A stretch of 26,359 nucleotides of DNA from Patescibacteria group bacterium. GTDB taxonomy: Bacteria; Patescibacteriota; Minisyncoccia; JAHIHE01. The stretch is from NCBI GenBank assembly GCA_018896765.1, contig JAHILZ010000031.1, positions 1 to 26,359 on the forward strand. The letters run 5' to 3'. Shown here one piece after another: positions 6,637 through 14,771 of this stretch. A program made the position numbers and the translations under genes. Each line of letters opens with the position of its first letter. Position 1 is the stretch's first letter. Under the pieces are notes generated by a model. That model worked only from the letters and a program-made list of their open reading frames with translations. It did no database searches and was not told where the DNA came from.

Positions 6637-6923
6637 TAACATGGCCTCAGAATCCTTTTCGCTTTTTGCATATCTTCTCTGCATCCTGAGCATTTATACA
6701 AAAAGTACAAAAACCCTGTTTTGCCATCTTCCACCGTTTTCCAATGTTGATATTCCGTTCCGCAATCGGAACATGTACCAACCTTTGGAACAACCTGTTT
6801 GCAACGCTCGCATTCGTCGCATTTAACCTTTATTTGCTCTCCTTCTTTATTCTCAAACAAAAGTGTTTGAGAACGATTTTGTTTTACGATACTTTCAGTG
6901 TTTCCACTATTTTTATTCTCCAT
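6636..6923 (-). CDS. Small cysteine-rich (zinc-ribbon-like) protein
   Basis: A 95-residue hypothetical protein. After a polar N-terminal region of about 35 residues come paired cysteines: CDECERC, CSDC and CSGC, spaced as in one or two zinc ribbons. An aromatic segment GFLYFLYKC precedes the last pair. Nothing suggests an enzyme; zinc-dependent nucleic-acid or protein binding is an inference. The ATG at 6923 is chosen over an in-frame GTG at 6932 because AAGGTG lies 6 nt before it and the GTG is part of that Shine-Dalgarno sequence. The gene has its own near-consensus promoter and a terminator at its stop codon, so it is monocistronic. Confidence 0.8.
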   Translation of the reverse strand: MENKNSGNTESIVKQNRSQTLLFENKEGEQIKVKCDECERCKQVVPKVGTCSDCGTEYQHWKTVEDGKTGFLYFLYKCSGCREDMQKAKRILRPC

Positions 6924-6942
6924 AATGATCACCTTGAAAAAT

Positions 6943-6971
6943 ATTATAATTCAAAAAAATAGATTGGTCAA
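6943..6971 (-). promoter_or_regulatory. Promoter of the zinc-ribbon gene
   Basis: Minus strand: -35 TTGACC (6966-6971), 17-nt spacer, -10 TATAAT (6943-6948). The expected start of transcription leaves a leader of only about 13 nt with the Shine-Dalgarno site. Confidence 0.8.
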
Positions 6972-7028
6972 TAGCTCGATCAAGAAACGCAAAAAGAAAA
7001 TTTTAAATTAAATATCGCGCAAAAAAAA

Positions 7029-7057
7029 TTGCCAAAAATTAATTTTAATGTTAAGAT
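7029..7057 (+). promoter_or_regulatory. Promoter for the four-helix-bundle gene and gpmI
   Basis: TTGCCA (7029-7034), 17-nt spacer, TAAGAT (7052-7057). The -10 box overlaps the first base pairs of the repeat array, so the transcript would begin inside the array and run through the four-helix-bundle gene into gpmI. Confidence 0.55.
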
Positions 7058-7524
7058 GAGGAAGTTATAAAGTCGGAAGACGAGGAAGTTATAAAGTTAT
7101 AAAGTTATAAAGTTATAAAGTTATAAAGTCGGAAGACGAGGAAGTTATAAAGTTATGGTAATTGAGAAATTTGAGGATATTATTGCTTGGCAAAAGGCTA
7201 GAGATTTAACAATTGCTATTTATATTCAATTTAAAAATTGTAGGGATTTTAGTTTTAGAGATCAGATACAAAGGGCTGCTGTTTCGATAATGAATAATAT
7301 CGCTGAAGGATTTGAGCGTAGAACTAATAAGGAATTTATAAATTTTTTATATATTGCAAAGGGTTCAAGCGGCGAAGTTCGATCTATGCTTCATTTGGCC
7401 ATTAAGTTTAGATATATAACAAAGGAGCAGTTTGAGATGGATTACAAGCTGTCTGTTGAAATTTCCAAAATAATTTCCGGTTTTATCAAAACTTTATAAC
7501 TTGATAACTTTATAACTTGATAAC
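7055..7524 (+). mobile_element. Inverted octamer arrays enclosing a four-helix-bundle gene
   Basis: Left arm (7055-7154): GAYGAGGAAG starts at 7055, 7079 and 7135, with GTTATAAA in five exact tandem copies at 7088-7127 and again at 7144-7151. Right arm (7493-7524): four tandem octamers TTTATAAC, TTGATAAC, TTTATAAC, TTGATAAC, the inverse complement of the left words. The start codon of the enclosed gene follows GTT of a left word, and its stop codon TAA is part of the first right word. The repeated GAGGAAG can act as Shine-Dalgarno site. The layout resembles the intervening sequences of some 23S rRNA genes, where a stem closes around an S23 gene. Mobility is inferred; no transposase or target duplication was found. 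Confidence 0.6.
7155..7499 (+). CDS. Four-helix bundle protein (S23 / TIGR02436 family)
   Basis: A 114-residue all-helical protein. It shows the family pattern well: FEDIIAWQKARDLTIAIY in helix 1, then FRDQIQRAAVSIMNNIAEGFERRT, and FINFLYIAKGSSGEVRSMLHLA. Members are encoded in 23S rRNA intervening sequences of some bacteria, and relatives (Avd) bind nucleic acid in diversity-generating retroelements; a pentameric, basic barrel is known for the family. The function of free-standing copies is unknown. Here the start and stop codons sit within inverted octamer arrays, and gpmI begins 33 nt after the stop. Codon use is AT-rich (AAA, ATA, TTT, TAT), more than in gpmI, which fits a mobile origin. 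No reverse transcriptase or rRNA gene is present in the window. Confidence 0.9.
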   Translation: MVIEKFEDIIAWQKARDLTIAIYIQFKNCRDFSFRDQIQRAAVSIMNNIAEGFERRTNKEFINFLYIAKGSSGEVRSMLHLAIKFRYITKEQFEMDYKLSVEISKIISGFIKTL

Positions 7525-7532
7525 TAACTCCT

Positions 7533-9128
7533 ATGTATAAACCTGTCGTACTTCTTATCCTCGATGGCTGGGGAATAAATTTTAATTCTCAAGGCAACGC
7601 GATCGCGCAAGCCAATACGCCGACCATCGACTCGCTGTGGCGGCATTACCCGGCTTTGGCTCTGCAAGCTTCAAGCATCGCGGTGGGCTTGCCATGGGGA
7701 GAAATGGGAAATTCCGAAGTCGGGCACACTATTTTGGGAGCGGGGCGGATTGTTTATCAAAGCCTCCCCAGAATCACATTATCCATTCAAAATGGCAGTT
7801 TTTTCACGAATCCGGCATTTTTGAACGCGATAAGCCGCGCCCGAAACCATCAATCGGCAATTCATTTGTTCGGCTTGCTCTCGAATGGCGGCGTTCATAG
7901 CCATATCGAGCATTTAAACGCGCTAGTCGAACTTTTAAAAAATGAAAATTTTTCAGATGTATTCTTGCATATTTTTACCGATGGCCGCGATACTATGCCT
8001 GATTCCGGAATAAAATTTATCAACAACCTTGAACAAATTTTGAAAGATTTGAATGTCGGCAAGATTGCCAGCGTTAGCGGAAGATATTGGGCAATGGACA
8101 GGAACAATAGCTGGGATAGAACTCAAAAAGCTTATGAATGCATAATCGGCAACGGGGAAAACTTCTCTTCCAGCGCCTTTCAAGCACTGGCGGATAATTA
8201 CGAAAAAGGCATTACCGATGAATTCATTCCGCCGACTTTTATTGAAAATAAAAATGCCAAGGGCGAAAGAATCGGAATGGTTAAAGACAATGACGCGGTT
8301 ATATTTTTTAATTTTCGGGAAGACCGAGCCCGCCAGCTTACGAAAGCTTTTACGGCGCCGAATTTTGACGGATTCAAAAGAAGCAAGGATATCGCCAATC
8401 TCTATTTTGTTACAATGACCGAATACGAAAAAGATATCGCATCCGAGGTCGCTTTCCAGCCCGAGCGCATTGTTTGGCCGCTGGCGCGCGTCCTCAGCGA
8501 AAAAGGACTTAAACAGCTTCATATCGCGGAAACGGAAAAATACGCCCATGTTACATATTTTTTCAATGGAGGCAACGAAATTTCTTATCCGGGTGAAACC
8601 CGCAGGCTGATTCCATCGCTTTCAATATCTAATTTCGCCAAACGTCCGGAAATGTCGGTTGATGAGATTTCCAACAAAATTGTAACGGAAATCTCTCGAG
8701 GAATCTATGACTTCATAATCGGCAATTTTGCCAATGCCGATATGGTCGGACATACAGGAGACCTGGGAGCAACGATTAAAGCGGTTGAAGCCGTGGATAA
8801 AAACTTGGCAAAAGTTGTCAATGCCGCTTTGACTTATAATGCCGCTCTTTTAATTACGGCTGATCACGGAAATGCCGAAGAAAAAATCAATCCGCTCACC
8901 GGAGAAACCCTTACCGAGCACACCTCGAATCCCGTTCCGCTGTGGTTTGTAACGCCAAAAAATAAAATAAATAAAAATCAGACGGAGATTATGAACGAGC
9001 AAGGCACAGTCAAAGGGCTTTTGGCGGATGTCGCGCCGACTATTCTTGATTTAATGGAAATTAAAAAACCGGAAGAAATGACCGGCCGAAGCCTGCTGCC
9101 GCTTTTGGAAGAAAACATCCAGGAATAA
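7533..9128 (+). CDS. gpmI: 2,3-bisphosphoglycerate-independent phosphoglycerate mutase
   Basis: A 531-residue cytoplasmic enzyme that interconverts 3- and 2-phosphoglycerate in glycolysis and gluconeogenesis, with two Mn ions. Key motifs: LILDGWG (Asp11), GEMGNSEVGH with the phosphorylated Ser61, HIFTDGRDT, SGRYWAMDR, NFREDRARQL, the YFFNGG segment, ADMVGHTG and ITADHGNAE, and TEHTSNPVPLWF near the end. Length is slightly above the usual 510 residues. No Shine-Dalgarno sequence precedes the ATG; the right arm of the octamer element ends only 8 nt upstream, so expression probably depends on the promoter at 7029-7057. It is convergent with the PurM-like gene and shares a bidirectional terminator with it. 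Confidence 0.98.
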   Translation: MYKPVVLLILDGWGINFNSQGNAIAQANTPTIDSLWRHYPALALQASSIAVGLPWGEMGNSEVGHTILGAGRIVYQSLPRITLSIQNGSFFTNPAFLNAISRARNHQSAIHLFGLLSNGGVHSHIEHLNALVELLKNENFSDVFLHIFTDGRDTMPDSGIKFINNLEQILKDLNVGKIASVSGRYWAMDRNNSWDRTQKAYECIIGNGENFSSSAFQALADNYEKGITDEFIPPTFIENKNAKGERIGMVKDNDAVIFFNFREDRARQLTKAFTAPNFDGFKRSKDIANLYFVTMTEYEKDIASEVAFQPERIVWPLARVLSEKGLKQLHIAETEKYAHVTYFFNGGNEISYPGETRRLIPSLSISNFAKRPEMSVDEISNKIVTEISRGIYDFIIGNFANADMVGHTGDLGATIKAVEAVDKNLAKVVNAALTYNAALLITADHGNAEEKINPLTGETLTEHTSNPVPLWFVTPKNKINKNQTEIMNEQGTVKGLLADVAPTILDLMEIKKPEEMTGRSLLPLLEENIQE

Positions 9129-9147
9129 AAATAAATTTATATAAAAA

Positions 9148-9187
9148 AAAAGCATCTGTCCTCAAAAAATTTGGATTAGATGCTTTT
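9148..9187. terminator. Bidirectional terminator between gpmI and the PurM-like gene
   Basis: Arms AAAAGCATCT (9148-9157) and AGATGCTTTT (9178-9187) form a 10-bp stem with T runs on both strands. It serves both convergent genes. Confidence 0.85.
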
Positions 9188-9213
9188 ATATTTTATGTTT
9201 TACTTTTTGTAAG

Positions 9214-10368
9214 CTACTCGCCGGGCGGCGGCAAAATTATGCCTTCTTTGTTGAAAATGCCCGGAACGATAACGACCTTGCGCGGGCCTTTTTCAACTAA
9301 GCCGACATTGATTAGCTCGTATCCTTGTTCTTCTCCGATATCAATTGCTCGGCTTACCTCGCTTGCTGGCGCATAGGCATAATAGCCTCCATTCATATTG
9401 AATGTCGTTAAGCGATCACGCAACGATACTCCCAATTCTTCCATGAATTGGAAAAGAGGATGAATTTCATCTTCCGCCCACCAATCATGGATATGATAGG
9501 AGTATTGCCTGCTGTCAAAAGCGATTTTTGCCAAACCGCCGCCGGTGCCCGGTAAAAGCGCGTGGATATTTACTTCGTTTTCCAGCCATGCTTCAACCAA
9601 AGCAACATACGAGCGGGTTGGTATAAGCGCTTCTTCGCCTAGTGTATTGCCGTTTGATATTTTGGTAAGGAATTTTTCAGGCAGAGCCATAGCTTTTTTG
9701 ATTATGAGGGAAGCCCCATTGGCATGGAATCCTGAAGATTTCACCGCTACGATATGATCGCCCGATTGAAGCTCGCGTCCGGTAATAATACGGCTCGAAG
9801 GAGCAGCGATGCCGGTAACGCATCCGCTTAAGGATGGAGCGCTTTTAACTGGCGGTTCAGCTTTAATTAAGTAGCGCAACGCTGGCGACTCTCCTGCGGG
9901 AAGAGCCATACCGACCATTTCGCACACCTTAAAAAAGCTTTCTGCCAAATCCTTGCTTCTTTTTTCATCTGCAAACCATTCGCTATCGCCGGCAGCAACT
10001 TCATCTGTATATATGACCGGCAAAATACCTTGCGCTATAAGATCGTTTACCGCCATTAAGCCGCTATCGATTCCGATACCTTCGTAATAGGTTCTGCCTG
10101 TTCCGTCAAATTGATACATCCATTCGGCAATCCAATTTTTATTGCCAAGTCCTTCGGTTGTTTTACCCCATATGTGAGGCAGGTTGCCTTCATACCAATA
10201 GACTGCTCCATGAGCATGCAATATTTCCTCATCGATAAAAACACCGCGAGGATTAGGAAAAGCCAATGTGCGTTTTCCAACTTCTATCATTGCCTGCTTA
10301 AATGGTTCTATTTTTTGGTAATCTACTCCGGCTTTTGCGTATTCGCTTTTATTTTTTATTTCGGTCAA
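9214..10368 (-). CDS. purM: PurM-like AIR synthase (phosphoribosylformylglycinamidine cyclo-ligase)
   Basis: A 384-residue protein related to the ATP-dependent enzyme that closes the imidazole ring of AIR in purine synthesis. The N-terminal SEYAKAGVDYQKIEPFKQAM matches the PurM start (Y..AGVD). The substrate and metal regions GIGIDSGLMAVNDLIAQGILPVIYTDEVAAGD and LLPGTGGGLAKI match in pattern. The usual GGETAEMPG loop is replaced by PAGESPALRYL, and the protein is about 40 residues longer than typical, so it is a divergent member. The start is a TTG at 10368: GGAGGA lies 8 nt before it, and an upstream in-frame ATG would add 34 residues that do not fit the family. The ATG next to the Shine-Dalgarno site is out of frame and followed at once by TAA. 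A 500-nt leader region separates it from purL, which ends in its own terminator. Confidence 0.82.
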   Translation of the reverse strand: MTEIKNKSEYAKAGVDYQKIEPFKQAMIEVGKRTLAFPNPRGVFIDEEILHAHGAVYWYEGNLPHIWGKTTEGLGNKNWIAEWMYQFDGTGRTYYEGIGIDSGLMAVNDLIAQGILPVIYTDEVAAGDSEWFADEKRSKDLAESFFKVCEMVGMALPAGESPALRYLIKAEPPVKSAPSLSGCVTGIAAPSSRIITGRELQSGDHIVAVKSSGFHANGASLIIKKAMALPEKFLTKISNGNTLGEEALIPTRSYVALVEAWLENEVNIHALLPGTGGGLAKIAFDSRQYSYHIHDWWAEDEIHPLFQFMEELGVSLRDRLTTFNMNGGYYAYAPASEVSRAIDIGEEQGYELINVGLVEKGPRKVVIVPGIFNKEGIILPPPGE

Positions 10369-10402
10369 TTTACATTCCTCCAATTGTTGTTTTCTATATT
10401 GT

Positions 10403-10424
10403 AAGGAGCAATTTCTCCTTGCTC
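10403..10424 (-). promoter_or_regulatory. Two mutually exclusive small hairpins in the purM leader
   Basis: AAGGAG (10415-10420 on the minus strand) can pair with CTCCTT (10403-10408), or GAGCAA (10419-10424) with TTGCTC (10406-10411). Both are 6-bp stems and share bases, so only one can form. They sit about 35 nt upstream of the TTG start. A weak promoter-like pair (TTGCTT, 17 nt, TAACCT) lies just upstream. Confidence 0.4.
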
Positions 10425-10568
10425 TAAAGGTTACAATAATTTTCATTAAAAAGCAAGAACGCAAAAACAAGAGTACAAACTTGGAGATCCGTTTTTAAGT
10501 TATTTCAAGCTCCCAATTTTAATTATCAATAATTTCTGCTCCAGCTTATTTTATTGATAAAATTGCAT

Positions 10569-10596
10569 TACTATCATACTCTAGAGTATGATAGTA
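10569..10596. promoter_or_regulatory. Perfect 28-bp palindrome upstream of purM
   Basis: The segment reads the same on both strands: TACTATCATACTCT followed by its inverse complement. There is no loop, as in the binding site of a dimeric regulator, though a cruciform is also possible. It lies 200 nt upstream of the PurM-like start codon. Confidence 0.75.
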
Positions 10597-10619
10597 TAAT
10601 CTAATTTAAAATTAAATCG

Positions 10620-10748
10620 ATTTCAGTATGATGGCCTGGTACTGATTAAATTAGTTTTGACTAGCGATTTAGATATTTTATGTTTAATATAAGCCACACC
10701 AACTAGACAATATTAACTTATCAAAGCGCTAGTCTATCATGCTGAAAT
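10620..10748. other. Nested inverted repeat in the purL-purM gap
   Basis: The outer arms at 10620-10632 and 10736-10748 match at 12 of 13 positions (ATTTCAGTATGAT versus the complement of ATCATGCTGAAAT). The inner arms GACTAGCG (10659-10666) and CGCTAGTC (10727-10734) are perfect. The spacing would allow a large folded RNA or an element with inverted ends of about 130 bp. No ORF is inside. Words of the outer arm (ATCATAC/GTATGAT) recur in the 28-bp palindrome next to it. Confidence 0.55.
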
Positions 10749-10782
10749 AAAAACGATTGCTTGGATGTTTTTCTGCGATTAT

Positions 10783-10824
10783 AAAAATCCCCCGCGAAAG
10801 ATTTTTTAATATCTCGCGAGGGAT
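10783..10824 (-). terminator. Intrinsic terminator of purL
   Basis: Arms ATCCCCCGCGA (10787-10797) and TCGCGAGGGAT (10814-10824) form a stem of about 11 bp with one wobble pair. On the minus strand TTTTTATAA follows. It lies 42 nt past the purL stop codon and separates purL from the PurM-like gene. Confidence 0.8.
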
Positions 10825-10865
10825 AAGGTTTTTGAATATATTTTTATATTGCTCTTTTTTTTCTT

Positions 10866-13800
10866 TTACCTCCTGTTTTTTATACACCATTCGTATCCGT
10901 TCTGAAACATTTGAAGCCATGGGCTGGCTTCCAGATTTTTCCATTTTTCGGGAAGCCATGGATATTGCCGCAATAGAAAAGTTCTCTCGGGATGCATCAT
11001 TGTTGCCAAATGTCTTCCGTCCGGCGAACAAATTGCGGTTATTCCATTAGGGCTTCCATTCGGATTGAACGGATAAGTTTTGGTCGAATTGCCATCCATA
11101 TCAACGAATTGCATGGCTATCAATCCCAATCTGGACATTGTTTCCATTATTTCCTGATCCGGAGCATGGAATCTTCCTTGTCCGTGCGCTGACCACGCAC
11201 CAAGAATTGATCCTTCCATACCTTTCAGCATTATTGCCGGGCTCGAATTGATTCTCACGGCCGGGAATCGCGACTCAAAGCGACCTGAAGTATTTTCAAT
11301 AAATCTTGGCCGTTTCTCGTCCGATATTCCTTGCCAAGGAACCCATCCTATCAGCGGCATCAGCTGGCAGCCATTGCAAACCCCAAGCGAGAAAGTATCC
11401 GAGCGCTTATAGAACCGATCGAACATTTCTGAAAGTATAGGGTTTAGCCGAATAACTCCGGCCCATCCTTTTGCCGCATCAAGCACATCACCGAAAGTAA
11501 ATCCGCCGACAAACACTGCGCCTACGAAATCGATAAGGTTTGCTGCGCTTGAAATGAGATCAGTCATGGTCACATCCCAAGGCTCAAATCCTGCCATTTG
11601 CAGGGCAGCCGCCATTTCTCTGTCGCCATTGCTTCCTTGTTCGCGAATAACCGCCACCTTTGGCTTATGCTGCGCATTCAGAATTTTCATTGGTGTTTTT
11701 TTAGGCGTAAATGTCAGCTTGTACGGAGGCGGTTTTATTAATTCTGCCATTGCTGACGACTCTTCTTCGACGCAGGCCGGGTTTGTTTGCAGCATTTCTA
11801 TGGCCGTGCTGGTCGCTTCCCAGATTTTACGGAGTTTTGTCATCGGCTCATTCAATACTTTTACATTGTTATACTTTACTCTTATTAAATTGTCTCGGTT
11901 TTTTTCCACTATGCCGATTTTTTTAACCGGTATATTTTGGCTTTTGAGTAAATGTATAGCTTCTGCCGATTTTCTGCATTCTATAACAAGTCCAGGTTCT
12001 TCGCTGAAAAATTGCTCCAACACTTTGTCTTCGCCTTTCATCGATATGCACATTCCGGAATTTCCCGAAAATCCCATTTCAAGCAGTGTGGTTATCAAGC
12101 CGCCGTCGCTTCGATCGTGGATTGAGAGAATTAATCCTTTTGCAACCAATAATTGAATTGCCTTGAATGCGCGTTTCAGTAAATTTACATCTTCAACATC
12201 GGGACATTCATTGCCGATTTGTTTAAAAACTTGCGCCAAAGCTGAACCGCCAAGACGATTTTTGCCTTTCGCTAAATCTATAAACAATATGGCGTTTCCC
12301 GAACCTTTGAAGTCTGGAGTAACTCTTAATATTCCATCTGACATTGGAGCGAATGCGCTGACAACTAATTGCGCCGGCCCTTTAACAATTTGTTCAGTGC
12401 CTGTAGGATTTTTAGCTTTTGCCGCCATGGAAAGACTGTCTTTGCCGCCGATAGCTGCAATTCCCAGTTTCATTGATATGTCCCGCAAGGCGCAAGCCGC
12501 TTCATAAAGCCAGACGCCTTCGCCCGGAAGTTTTGCCGCCAGCATCCAGTTTGCCAAATACTTAACATCTTCAAGTTTGGTTATTTTCGCGCCAGCCATA
12601 TTAAGCAATGCTTCCGCTATCGCCAGACGCGCCATTGCTCCGGGAGAAATCAAACCCTTGATCGGCTGCTCCCCAATGCTTAATGCCACACCAGCGTCGC
12701 TGAAGAGACTTTGCGCCATGATCGCGCAATCAGCCGCAGGCAATTGATTCGGTCCTACGCATTGCTGCTGAACAATAAGTCCCGTAACGCTGCGATCCGC
12801 TTTTCTCACCAGATATCCCTTTGAACCAACCGATGGCAAGCGAAGAATTAAATTCAAAGCTCCCATCATAGTTAGGTTTTCCGGAAATTTTAACGGCTCT
12901 AAATTACGGGTGGCTCGTTCAAGTTCAAATGTTTTTTGCGGAATTTCTCCCAATACTTTTTCTAAAGGCAAATCAACCGGCGTTGACTTATCGTTTTCAT
13001 CATACAAAACTACCCTGCCATCGCCGGTTATTTCTCCGATCACGGCATAAGGTATTTTTTCGCGTTTGCAGATTTCATTGATCAAAGACAATTTGTCCGG
13101 CCAAATTAATAAGCCGTATCGCTCTTGCGATTCATTGCCCCAAATCTCCAGCGCGGATAAACTTTTATCTCCGGACGGAATTGCTCGCAGATTAATTTTT
13201 GCTCCGACAGGATCAATAAGTTCCGGTATGGCATTACAATCGCCGCCGGCTCCAAAATCCTGTGTTAAGACAATCGGGTTTTCTCCACCCATTTCGACGC
13301 AAGCCTGATATAATCTGTTTGTGCGCTGTTGCATTTCCGCATCGCCGCGCTGTACAGCATTGAAATCAAGATTTGCATCATTTTGTCCTTGGAGCATAGA
13401 ACTGGCAGCAGCGCCGCCTAAACCAATGCGATATCCCGGACCGCCGATTTGCACTACCAGCATGCCTTTTTCCGGAAAACCTTTTTTTATCTGTCTGGCA
13501 TCTATTTGACCGGCTCCAACCGTAAACATTACAGGTTTGAACCATGCCCAATAATCATCGGACAAATTCATTCCAAATGTCCTGACAAATCCATAAGGAA
13601 GCGGTTCGCCAATACAATTTTGATATGCGCTGGCTCCGTTGCTCGCCTCAATTAAAATTTTTAAAGGCGAAGCAAGATTTTCAGGATTGACCCAGTTGTC
13701 TTGTTCCCAAGGAAGATTATATCCTGAAATATGGAGATTGCCGGTGCAGTAGCCTGCCCCGCCAACACCCATCAAGCCGCCGCAACCAGCGCCGACTCTG

Positions 13801-14771
13801 ACATCGCGTTCTCTGCCTCCTGAACCGGTTTCTGCTCCGCGATAAGGCTCAACTCCGCTGGGATAATTATGCGTTTCCGCAGTCAATGCAAGATGATATA
13901 CTTGCATAAACAATGAAAACGATCCCGTTCTCCCGGGATTTGTTGGCACAAAGTTTTTAACTTTATGGCCTCGTATTGCGGACCCGCTGAAAGCCAATAC
14001 AGAATTTCCTTGCTTCTTTTTCCATGGCGCTTTGATAACATCCATTAAGCTTCCGATAATTGGTTTTTTGTCTATAACCAATTTTCCCCGGAAAAAATGG
14101 TGACGCGAATGTCCCGAATTTGCCTGTCCAAGCTGAAACAATTCCACATCTGTAGGATTACGTCCTAATTTTTCCACAAATAACGGATTATACATTTCTA
14201 TATCTTGTTCATCCATAGACAGTCCGAGTTCTTTGTTGATAGCGCGAAGAGCATCTCTGCCTTGTCCGAGCATATCAATGACTCTTACTGGGGCTGGACT
14301 GAGATCTGACTCAAAGCTTTCTAATGGTTTAGTGTATCGTATTTGCGTCATTCGATCGCAAAATAGCAATAACACTATCTCTTCCTCGTCATCAGTCAAT
14401 TTTTCCTGCAAGCCCAAGCGCAAAGATTGTTCCAGTCTTTTTACTTTTGCGAGTCTGGAAGACTGGCAAATTGAAACTGCTCTGGATGAAAACGCGGTTT
14501 CAAAATTCAAGCGCGGTCCGATTTCTATTACAGTTTCGCGCTGGACAAGGAATGATTTTTTGCCGAAATTTTCCGGTTCATAGGTTTCCCTAAGAAGCCA
14601 TTTCAAGTCGATCATTTCTTTTTCGTCTAACGGTTCAGAAACTTCAACATAGATGCACCATTCGGTTTGCATTTCTGTCGCGTTAATATTTAGCTTTTCT
14701 TTCGCGCCTAATAGATTTTGCTCTATTTTTGATAGAGTTAAAGCGGGTTTTCTATAGAATTTCAGTATCAC
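10866..14771 (-). CDS. purL: Phosphoribosylformylglycinamidine synthase, long single-chain form
   Basis: A 1301-residue enzyme that converts FGAR, glutamine and ATP to FGAM in purine synthesis. In order: the N-terminal PurS-like domain, a linker, the catalytic domains with NSGHSRHHFF, TAETHNYPSGVEPYRGAETGSGG and DLDFNAVQRGDAEMQ, then GGKDSLSM and HDRSDGG in the second half. The C-terminal class I glutaminase domain has Cys1132 in GVCNGCQL and His1260/Glu1262 in MMHPERTF. Length equals the E. coli enzyme (1295). The sequence reads close to eukaryotic and proteobacterial long PurL rather than the three-part PurLQS. The start is a GTG (14771) with AGGAGG 8 nt upstream. It is followed by a terminator and the PurM-like gene. 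No other purine genes are in the window. Confidence 0.97.
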   Translation of the reverse strand: MILKFYRKPALTLSKIEQNLLGAKEKLNINATEMQTEWCIYVEVSEPLDEKEMIDLKWLLRETYEPENFGKKSFLVQRETVIEIGPRLNFETAFSSRAVSICQSSRLAKVKRLEQSLRLGLQEKLTDDEEEIVLLLFCDRMTQIRYTKPLESFESDLSPAPVRVIDMLGQGRDALRAINKELGLSMDEQDIEMYNPLFVEKLGRNPTDVELFQLGQANSGHSRHHFFRGKLVIDKKPIIGSLMDVIKAPWKKKQGNSVLAFSGSAIRGHKVKNFVPTNPGRTGSFSLFMQVYHLALTAETHNYPSGVEPYRGAETGSGGRERDVRVGAGCGGLMGVGGAGYCTGNLHISGYNLPWEQDNWVNPENLASPLKILIEASNGASAYQNCIGEPLPYGFVRTFGMNLSDDYWAWFKPVMFTVGAGQIDARQIKKGFPEKGMLVVQIGGPGYRIGLGGAAASSMLQGQNDANLDFNAVQRGDAEMQQRTNRLYQACVEMGGENPIVLTQDFGAGGDCNAIPELIDPVGAKINLRAIPSGDKSLSALEIWGNESQERYGLLIWPDKLSLINEICKREKIPYAVIGEITGDGRVVLYDENDKSTPVDLPLEKVLGEIPQKTFELERATRNLEPLKFPENLTMMGALNLILRLPSVGSKGYLVRKADRSVTGLIVQQQCVGPNQLPAADCAIMAQSLFSDAGVALSIGEQPIKGLISPGAMARLAIAEALLNMAGAKITKLEDVKYLANWMLAAKLPGEGVWLYEAACALRDISMKLGIAAIGGKDSLSMAAKAKNPTGTEQIVKGPAQLVVSAFAPMSDGILRVTPDFKGSGNAILFIDLAKGKNRLGGSALAQVFKQIGNECPDVEDVNLLKRAFKAIQLLVAKGLILSIHDRSDGGLITTLLEMGFSGNSGMCISMKGEDKVLEQFFSEEPGLVIECRKSAEAIHLLKSQNIPVKKIGIVEKNRDNLIRVKYNNVKVLNEPMTKLRKIWEATSTAIEMLQTNPACVEEESSAMAELIKPPPYKLTFTPKKTPMKILNAQHKPKVAVIREQGSNGDREMAAALQMAGFEPWDVTMTDLISSAANLIDFVGAVFVGGFTFGDVLDAAKGWAGVIRLNPILSEMFDRFYKRSDTFSLGVCNGCQLMPLIGWVPWQGISDEKRPRFIENTSGRFESRFPAVRINSSPAIMLKGMEGSILGAWSAHGQGRFHAPDQEIMETMSRLGLIAMQFVDMDGNSTKTYPFNPNGSPNGITAICSPDGRHLATMMHPERTFLLRQYPWLPEKWKNLEASPWLQMFQNGYEWCIKNRR

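Noticed and set aside
7155..7499. A diversity-generating retroelement accessory (Avd) gene.
   Set aside because: There is no reverse transcriptase, template repeat or variable repeat in the window; the S23-type assignment fits better.
10369..10470. An N-terminal extension of the PurM-like protein starting at ATG 10470.
   Set aside because: The 34 extra residues are basic and unlike the family, and a strong Shine-Dalgarno site points to the TTG at 10368.
10369..10786. A purine riboswitch in the purM leader.
   Set aside because: The conserved loop and junction sequences of the purine aptamer were not found; only palindromes and nested repeats are present.
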